In this document: positions 23,437 through 28,627 of the stretch, piece by piece
Layout of the letters: every line of letters begins with the position of its first letter
Position numbering within the stretch: position 1 is the stretch's first letter
NCBI GenBank assembly: GCA_009908535.1
Contig: JAAAOD010000197.1
Span: 1 to 28,627 of the forward strand
Source of the DNA: Verrucomicrobiota bacterium
Lineage (GTDB): Bacteria > Verrucomicrobiota > Verrucomicrobiia > Opitutales > Oceanipulchritudinaceae
DNA length: 28,627 bases
Direction: 5' to 3'
Made by a program: the position numbers and the translations under genes
Notes under the pieces: model-generated
Database searches by the model: none
Told to the model about the DNA's origin: nothing
The model's input: the letters and a program-made list of their open reading frames with translations, nothing else

Positions 23437-23522
23437 TTGACCGATATCCGGTTGCCTGAACCCCTTCGCGCTTGTCCACACCTCGTCCTTTCGCCATTCT
23501 CGTGGAAATTCGCTCGTCCGCC
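23437..23522 (+). promoter_or_regulatory. Upstream region of the first TPR gene
   Basis: GATTGACCG (TTGACC at 23437-23442) just after the terminator is a third copy of the -35-like string found upstream of the lipoprotein and PEP-CTERM genes. No convincing -10 lies 15-19 nt further on. There is no ribosome site before the ATG at 23523. Confidence 0.25.
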
Positions 23523-25205
23523 ATGAAGAAGAAGCTTCTCCTCAGCGCCCTCGTACTCCTCGTCGTCGGGATCCTTTCTCTCCCCGTCGTTTATTCGGTC
23601 GCCAAGGGGGTCCGTTCCCACCAGCACCTCAGCGAAGCGAAGGACTTGAAAACCGACGGCGAGGACCGGACCGCTTACTTCAAGATCCAGTCAGCCTACA
23701 ATCTGGCCCCGGACAGCGAAGAAGCACTCCGGCTCCTCGGCGCCTACGCGGCCGAGGTCTATCACCCCAGAACCCTCGAATGGTGGACCGAAGCGGCGGA
23801 CAAAGGGCTTCTTTCCTTTGAGGAAACGATCGACATGATCCGATACGGACTGGGAACAGGCGAAGGATCCCTGGTTCGCCCCTATCTTTACGATCTGGAA
23901 AAGGAAGCCGCTGAAGATCCGCGGGTCCAGGTTCTCCGCCTCCAATTCCTTGAGAAGGACCGCCGCCATCGTGCAGCCTTCCGACTGGCCCGCACCCTGC
24001 TTGAAAACGGACACGGGGACCGGGAGGTCCTCGGAACCTACATCAACGCGGCGTCCTCCCTGCCCGGGTTCGGTCCGGAAGAGCGACGGGAGGCCATGGG
24101 CCTGCTTCGGGAACTCAGCCGACGGACGGACCCGCTCGGGCTGGAAGCCCTGCGCACCCGTCTTGCTTTCTGGACCGTGCTTTCCGCGGAGGAGCGTCAG
24201 TCGATCGAGGATCTTCTGGTGGACCATCCTGAAGCCACCATTACCGACAACATGAACGTATTGTCATTGCGACTACAGGAAGGCCTGGATCCCGACCAGG
24301 CGCTGGCTCGGGCGGAAGCAACGTTTAACAAACTGAACCGCCGCGCGGAGGGCGGGGACGCCACGACCCTGCTGGCCAGCTTCACGGACTGGCTGGTCCG
24401 GCATTCCTACCTGGAAACCTCTCTGCGTTACCTCGAGGATCCGCGCGCAGGATCCGACCCGGATCTCTTCCATACCCGCCAGCTTGCCCTGATCCTCTCC
24501 GGTTCTCCGGAAGATGCCTATAATTTATCCCTGAGCGAAAATCCGTTACAGACGGCACGCAACCTGGTCCTTCGCGCCATGGCCCAGTCCCGCATGGATG
24601 AAGAGGAGAGCGTTCACCAGACGCTCACCCTTGCGGCCGAGGCGGTGGAGGAATCCGAGGTCGAGTGGATGGATTCCATCCTGATCCGCGGCCTCGATGT
24701 CGAACTACTTATCCACCTGTTCGAGCAACTGGAAACCACGCTGGAAAACCCGGGTACCGCCCGGGTGAAACTCCTCGCCTATTATTATTCCGCCGGCGAT
24801 GAAAACGGGATCGAACGGATGTTGCGGGAGGTGGACCCACGGCAGCTGACCACGGACGTCCGCGACAAAATCCCCTTCCTTTATTTCCGCACCCTGTATC
24901 GCGAGGACCTTCCGGAAACCCGTGCGCTGATTGAGGAACTGGTCACGGAGATGCCCGACATCGCGGAATTCCGGGTACTGCTGTCCTTTGCCTATACCGT
25001 CTCCGGAAAGGAGAAGCTGGCCTCCGAGCTGCTGGAGCAGTTACCCGCGGCGATGCTCGAAGGCGACCGCATGCTCCGCATCATGATGGCCTCCATTCAT
25101 CTCGCCAACCGGGAGCTGCCCAGAGCGATCACGCTGGCCGACGGTATCGACAGGGAAAACCTTCTGCCGCAGGAGCGTTCCCTCCTTTCCGAGTTGTTGC
25201 TTTAA
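23523..25205 (+). CDS. Membrane-anchored TPR protein, exosortase-linked
   Basis: 560 aa from the ATG at 23523; earlier in-frame codons would precede the hydrophobic N-terminus. Residues about 3-27 (KKLLLSALVLLVVGILSLPV) are a signal anchor. The rest is helical with degenerate tetratricopeptide-like pairs (SAYNLAPDSEEALRLLGAYA, HRAAFRLARTLLENGHGD, ALIEELVTEMPDIAEFRVLL), probably exposed to the periplasm. Several stretches match the second TPR protein at 26815 onward, including ALRTRLA, LSAEERQSIEDLLVDHP and IDRENLLPQERSLLSELL, so the two appear paralogous. The stop overlaps that of the exosortase gene on the other strand. A scaffold or secretion-related role is likely, by analogy with TPR proteins in exosortase/EPS loci. 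Confidence 0.9.
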   Translation: MKKKLLLSALVLLVVGILSLPVVYSVAKGVRSHQHLSEAKDLKTDGEDRTAYFKIQSAYNLAPDSEEALRLLGAYAAEVYHPRTLEWWTEAADKGLLSFEETIDMIRYGLGTGEGSLVRPYLYDLEKEAAEDPRVQVLRLQFLEKDRRHRAAFRLARTLLENGHGDREVLGTYINAASSLPGFGPEERREAMGLLRELSRRTDPLGLEALRTRLAFWTVLSAEERQSIEDLLVDHPEATITDNMNVLSLRLQEGLDPDQALARAEATFNKLNRRAEGGDATTLLASFTDWLVRHSYLETSLRYLEDPRAGSDPDLFHTRQLALILSGSPEDAYNLSLSENPLQTARNLVLRAMAQSRMDEEESVHQTLTLAAEAVEESEVEWMDSILIRGLDVELLIHLFEQLETTLENPGTARVKLLAYYYSAGDENGIERMLREVDPRQLTTDVRDKIPFLYFRTLYREDLPETRALIEELVTEMPDIAEFRVLLSFAYTVSGKEKLASELLEQLPAAMLEGDRMLRIMMASIHLANRELPRAITLADGIDRENLLPQERSLLSELLL

Positions 25206-26812
25206 GCTTGGTCGCGTGGGGCATCCGCGACCAGCCCGTCGAGAATTTCCCGCACTTTCTCGCGGACGAGAAAAGGAGCATGGTCGCCAAGGAAATAAAT
25301 CAGCAAAACCTGGCGGTCGAAATTCCGACGTCCATTTCTGACCAGTTGCCACTGGTTCCGCCACGTCAACGATCCCAGCTCCTCCGCCTCCACGCCCATG
25401 CGCTGGGCCTCCCAGACCAGCCAGAAAACGTGGACTTTTTCGGGGGTCATGGCCTTGTCGATGACGAACTCGTAGTGCCGGATCTCCCAGGGAATGCTGT
25501 TCAGTTGAACGCTCATGGAGTCCTTCTCGCCAAGAAGGCGCGCGCCCATTGAAGCCATGCACACCTTTGGTGAATGCCCGAAGGAAGAGACACTGGCCAT
25601 CCGGTTTTCCCCGGTGTAGCCATAATGTATGACGTTGGCCTCGAGCTGCGGCCGTAACTGCAGGACGCCCTTTTCCCCGAAGTCGCACTGCAACGCCTCC
25701 TGGAGGACATCGGAAAGCTCCATGCGTTCGCCGTTGAAGCGTTCCGCCACCGACCAGTCGAGCGCAAGTTCGGGAAGAGGCGGATTGCGCGCTTCCTTTA
25801 ATCTGTAGTAACCATTCACGACACCTTCCGCAAGGAGGAAACCGCCGAGGGCGGCGACGGTGCCGCCGAGGATAACGCGACGCGGCATCCGGCTCCATCG
25901 CAACTGAACGGAATCGCGGGGCGGTTCCTTGCCAAGAACCAGATTCAGGAACTCGGCGAACCCGTACAGGAGGATGCTGCAGAGAATGGCGTTGAAATTC
26001 CCCAGCATGTCGTGCCACGTCTGAAACTTGTCCGCATCCCCTCCGATGGTCACGAGGGTAAGGCTGACGGCACGGAAGCCGTTGAAGGCAATGGCGATAA
26101 GGACGGCCCCGGCCAGAAGGAGCAACCGCCGGCCCACCGAGTTGCGGAAAACCTCACCGAGGAACAGGGCCATCATGACAAGGGTCTGCAGCGAACGGAT
26201 GCCGCTGCAGGCCTCCTCCACGCCCACCCGGGTATCGGCGACCATGATGGTGTTCCCGGACGCGACCGCGGGGTAGCCGATGAAATTCACCGTCATGACG
26301 GTCAGTTCGGTCACCAGGCTTGTCAGGGCGTGCACGAGCTGGGTCTCGATCCGGTACGGCCAGGGCAAGGCCATCAGCAGGAAGAAAAAAGGGAAGGCGA
26401 AACGGCGCAGGGAGGCCGTCCCACCGAACAGGAGAATCACCGCGTAGCTAAATCCCAGCAGGAGCAGGGCGTGCGCCCAGAGCGGAACCCGCCAGAATGG
26501 ATTGGCTTCACTGAAAAGGCGCACGACCGTGACGAGGACGACCGTTGCCGCCAAAAGTCCGACAAAGGCGACGAGGCGCGGCCGGGAGGGTTCCTGCCCT
26601 TGAACAAACGTATCGTTGCTGAGAATCCGATAGAAAAAGAAGGCCGCCAAGAGAGGAACAAACCAACCGAAGTTGTAGTAGGATTCCATTCCCCAGTAAT
26701 AGCGGGCGATCAGGAGCAGCCACCCCCAGCTACCCAGAAGGAGACCCGCGGCGATCGCCCATCCCGCGGGCCCGGGAGTTCTCCCCTGGGTTGTCGCTTC
26801 CTCCGCGGACAT
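25202..26812 (-). CDS. xrt: Exosortase with C-terminal EpsI-like domain (fusion)
   Basis: 536 aa. Residues about 15-290 are the polytopic exosortase (eight or so helices) with the transpeptidase residues: Cys202 in VEEACSGIRSL, Arg247 in AFNGFRAVSLT and His267 in WHDMLG. After a ninth hydrophobic segment (about 313-330), residues 340-536 form an extracytoplasmic EpsI-like (DUF3485) domain, with HSPKVCMASMG (Cys418) and VHVFWLVWEAQ. Exosortase recognises the PEP motif of PEP-CTERM proteins, such as the one at 22617. The specific Xrt subtype is not assigned. The start lies 2 nt after the stop of the second TPR gene, with no ribosome site, so it is probably coupled to that gene. Confidence 0.95.
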   Translation of the reverse strand: MSAEEATTQGRTPGPAGWAIAAGLLLGSWGWLLLIARYYWGMESYYNFGWFVPLLAAFFFYRILSNDTFVQGQEPSRPRLVAFVGLLAATVVLVTVVRLFSEANPFWRVPLWAHALLLLGFSYAVILLFGGTASLRRFAFPFFFLLMALPWPYRIETQLVHALTSLVTELTVMTVNFIGYPAVASGNTIMVADTRVGVEEACSGIRSLQTLVMMALFLGEVFRNSVGRRLLLLAGAVLIAIAFNGFRAVSLTLVTIGGDADKFQTWHDMLGNFNAILCSILLYGFAEFLNLVLGKEPPRDSVQLRWSRMPRRVILGGTVAALGGFLLAEGVVNGYYRLKEARNPPLPELALDWSVAERFNGERMELSDVLQEALQCDFGEKGVLQLRPQLEANVIHYGYTGENRMASVSSFGHSPKVCMASMGARLLGEKDSMSVQLNSIPWEIRHYEFVIDKAMTPEKVHVFWLVWEAQRMGVEAEELGSLTWRNQWQLVRNGRRNFDRQVLLIYFLGDHAPFLVREKVREILDGLVADAPRDQA

Positions 26813-26814
26813 GC

Positions 26815-28627
26815 TTAGAAATCGTCCGCGCCGAAGAGGAATTCATCGACGAGTTGACGCTCCTCCGCCAGCAGGCCCGAGCGGTCGACATCGCCGAACA
26901 TGCTCCGCCCCATGCTTTCCTTCCCATTACCGGCCAGCACGAGCGCGAAAACCATTTTCGTGTGCAGGGCGTCCAGATCGAGTATCTCCTGGGCATCGTT
27001 CAGGGTCTCTAAGGCGCTGTCGTTGTATCCCCCCATCAACTTCGCAAGGGCGAGCGTGACCCGGTAATTCGGATTCTCCGGATACTCCCGCACGAGCTGT
27101 GACATATCATCGATGGCAGCGGCGTGGTTCTGCTGCAACAGGGTGTCAAGGTAGCAGTCGTTGTTGATGAAATCGGGATGATCCGGGAAGGCCGTGCGCA
27201 TGAAGCCGGTGAATCCCTTCGCGGCGGCCACGCCCTCGGTCTCGAGCAGGTGGTTCATGAAGAAGAGGGCGTGTTTTTCCGGAAAGGCCATGCCACCGTC
27301 GAAAGCGCGCTCATAGAGGGACAACTGTAGTTCGCGGTCACCCGCGATGAAGGCCAGATCGGCGATATCGAAGAGCCGGGAGCTTTCCTCTTCCGTGTGC
27401 ATCTCTTCCACGCACACGCGTAACCGGGCGGCGGCTTCCGACATCCTTTCCTCGAGAATCTCCAAGCGCGCACGCGCGAAGGCGACCTCAAACCCGGTCA
27501 ACCCAGCCGAGGCCTTGTTGACGAGGGAACGGGCTTCCACCGTGCGCCCCATCGTCGCGAGGGCCTCGAAGCGCACGGCAAAGGCGTCCGGGTCAGCCAC
27601 CGCCTCGCCTTCGCCGACAAGGTCGAGGGCGCGGGCGTATTCACCAACCTGCAGCAGCCAGAGGCCAAGAGCGATCGGATCGGTATCCCCGAGCCGGTCG
27701 CGGACTTCCCCCAGCAAGGCCGCCTTCTTTCCGGGCTGCAGTTCCAACTTGGAACGGTAGGCCGCCAGAAGGTCCTGAACTTCGGCTGCGGGATGGGAGG
27801 TAAGAAAATCGAGCAGACGAAGTTGCTGCTTTGTGGAGAGCCCCGCCTTCGGGCGCGCGAGGCGGGTGCGGACCATTCGTAACGCGCCTTCGTTCGAAGG
27901 GTTGCGCTGCAGAAATTCCCCGAGCCGGTCGATGGCAGACGGGTCGCGCCCGGCGAGGAAATCCTGGCGTGCGAGGACGAGGGTCTGCTCCGGTGTGAGG
28001 TCCGGGTCCGCTTCCATCGGCCGCAGGACTTTTTCGGCTTCCGCGAAACCGCCCTCTTTCAACTGCGCCACCGAAGCGTACAACAGATCATCCGCCGGTT
28101 GCGCCTCCGCATAACCCCGCAGCACCTGTGCCATGGTCAAGGCGGTGTCCGGATCGATCCTTACGGTCCGAGCGATCAAAAGACGCAGGTTGTCCGCTCC
28201 GATGTGCTGCAGGCCGTCCTCCAAATACGGGTGGGCGCGGAGGTGGGAAACGACCGCCGGTTTCTCTTCATCGAACAAGGGAAAGCCCTCGTCGACGAGA
28301 AGGAAGGCCGCCGCCTGGAAGGAAACCGCATCGGTCCGCTGGAGAAGCTGGCGAAGGTGGGTCTTCGCCTGAACGAGGTTCAACGGGTTGTCCGTTGCCC
28401 GCAAAACGCGCGCCTTGAGAAGGCGGACCTCCCTCTCGAGGGGGAAGCGGTTCAACAATTCAGTCAGCATCCCCATGCTGTCTTCGACACCGTTTTCTTT
28501 GATGGAAAGGCGCGTCAGGCCGTGAAGGACCTCAAAGGTCTCCTTCTCGCCTTGCAGATCCGCCGCAAGGCGCCGGGCCTCTTCCATCCGGTTGGCGCGG
28601 AGGGCCAGTTGCAACCGCCTTGTTTGC
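26815..28627 (-). CDS. TPR protein, exosortase operon partner, 5' end cut by window edge
   Basis: At least 603 codons remain open through the right edge; an in-frame TTG at 28614 is not a likely start, since the frame continues to the window end. Helical repeats throughout: MEEARRLAADLQGEKETFEV, FAEAEKVLRPMEADPDLTPEQ, EYARALDLVGEGEAV, AAAIDDMSQLVREYPENPNY. The N-terminal part, where a signal anchor would be, is missing. The C-terminal half matches the plus-strand TPR protein in order (VRTRLA, LSTKQQLRLLDFLTSHP, VDRSGLLAEERQLVDEFL). The stop is 2 nt before the exosortase start, so the two form an operon. Probable periplasmic or membrane-linked scaffold; exact role unknown. Confidence 0.9.
   Translation of the reverse strand, partial: QTRRLQLALRANRMEEARRLAADLQGEKETFEVLHGLTRLSIKENGVEDSMGMLTELLNRFPLEREVRLLKARVLRATDNPLNLVQAKTHLRQLLQRTDAVSFQAAAFLLVDEGFPLFDEEKPAVVSHLRAHPYLEDGLQHIGADNLRLLIARTVRIDPDTALTMAQVLRGYAEAQPADDLLYASVAQLKEGGFAEAEKVLRPMEADPDLTPEQTLVLARQDFLAGRDPSAIDRLGEFLQRNPSNEGALRMVRTRLARPKAGLSTKQQLRLLDFLTSHPAAEVQDLLAAYRSKLELQPGKKAALLGEVRDRLGDTDPIALGLWLLQVGEYARALDLVGEGEAVADPDAFAVRFEALATMGRTVEARSLVNKASAGLTGFEVAFARARLEILEERMSEAAARLRVCVEEMHTEEESSRLFDIADLAFIAGDRELQLSLYERAFDGGMAFPEKHALFFMNHLLETEGVAAAKGFTGFMRTAFPDHPDFINNDCYLDTLLQQNHAAAIDDMSQLVREYPENPNYRVTLALAKLMGGYNDSALETLNDAQEILDLDALHTKMVFALVLAGNGKESMGRSMFGDVDRSGLLAEERQLVDEFLFGADDF

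Noticed and set aside
25041..26018. 325-codon minus-strand open frame inside the exosortase and TPR genes
   Set aside because: Different frame from the exosortase, crosses the convergent junction, Arg/Gly/Pro-rich, no motif.

Overview
The window is about 28.6 kb of GC-rich, gene-dense bacterial chromosome. I place it in Verrucomicrobiota, most likely Opitutales/Puniceicoccaceae-like. This is inferred from the gene content: a PEP-CTERM protein with an exosortase-EpsI fusion, a long-form IspG, a uppS-cdsA-dxr-rseP-ispG cluster and a typical Gram-negative envelope gene set. No 16S or other RNA gene is present to confirm it. I see no tRNA, rRNA, CRISPR array, insertion sequence or prophage, and no gene-free stretch longer than 300 bp. 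The largest gap is 252 bp, upstream of amt.

Region 1 (1-7364, minus strand) runs, in transcription order, from a secreted SpoIVB-type S55 peptidase-like protein to a secreted beta-propeller-like protein (4-bp stop/start overlap), then aspartyl-tRNA synthetase, then an ammonium transporter cut by the left edge. A good sigma-54 promoter match lies upstream of the transporter, as expected for nitrogen control.

Region 2 (7365-11789) holds a small lipoprotein and an MnmM/YtqB-type tRNA methyltransferase on the plus strand. They converge on a NatA/NatB-type ABC exporter on the minus strand. Upstream of the exporter genes are a peroxiredoxin-like protein and a DUF2147 protein, closed by a clear intrinsic terminator.

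Region 3 (11892-22418, plus strand) is a long, tightly packed set: cysE, uppS, cdsA, dxr, rseP, ispG, an ABC ATPase and permease with no binding protein, an 84-residue unknown protein, uppP and pdxH. It joins early and middle steps of the MEP isoprenoid pathway (dxr, ispG) to undecaprenyl phosphate synthesis and recycling (uppS, uppP), phospholipid precursor synthesis (cdsA) and membrane proteolysis (rseP). Dxr needs DXP, and PLP enzymes depend on PdxH, so cofactor supply is also represented.

Region 4 (22419-28627) is a protein-sorting locus. A PEP-CTERM protein with its own terminator is followed by a TPR protein on the plus strand. That gene converges, with overlapping stop codons, on an exosortase-EpsI fusion whose upstream partner is a second TPR protein cut by the right edge. 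The two TPR proteins look like paralogs, so the sortase is bracketed by a related pair. This is the most interesting part of the window.
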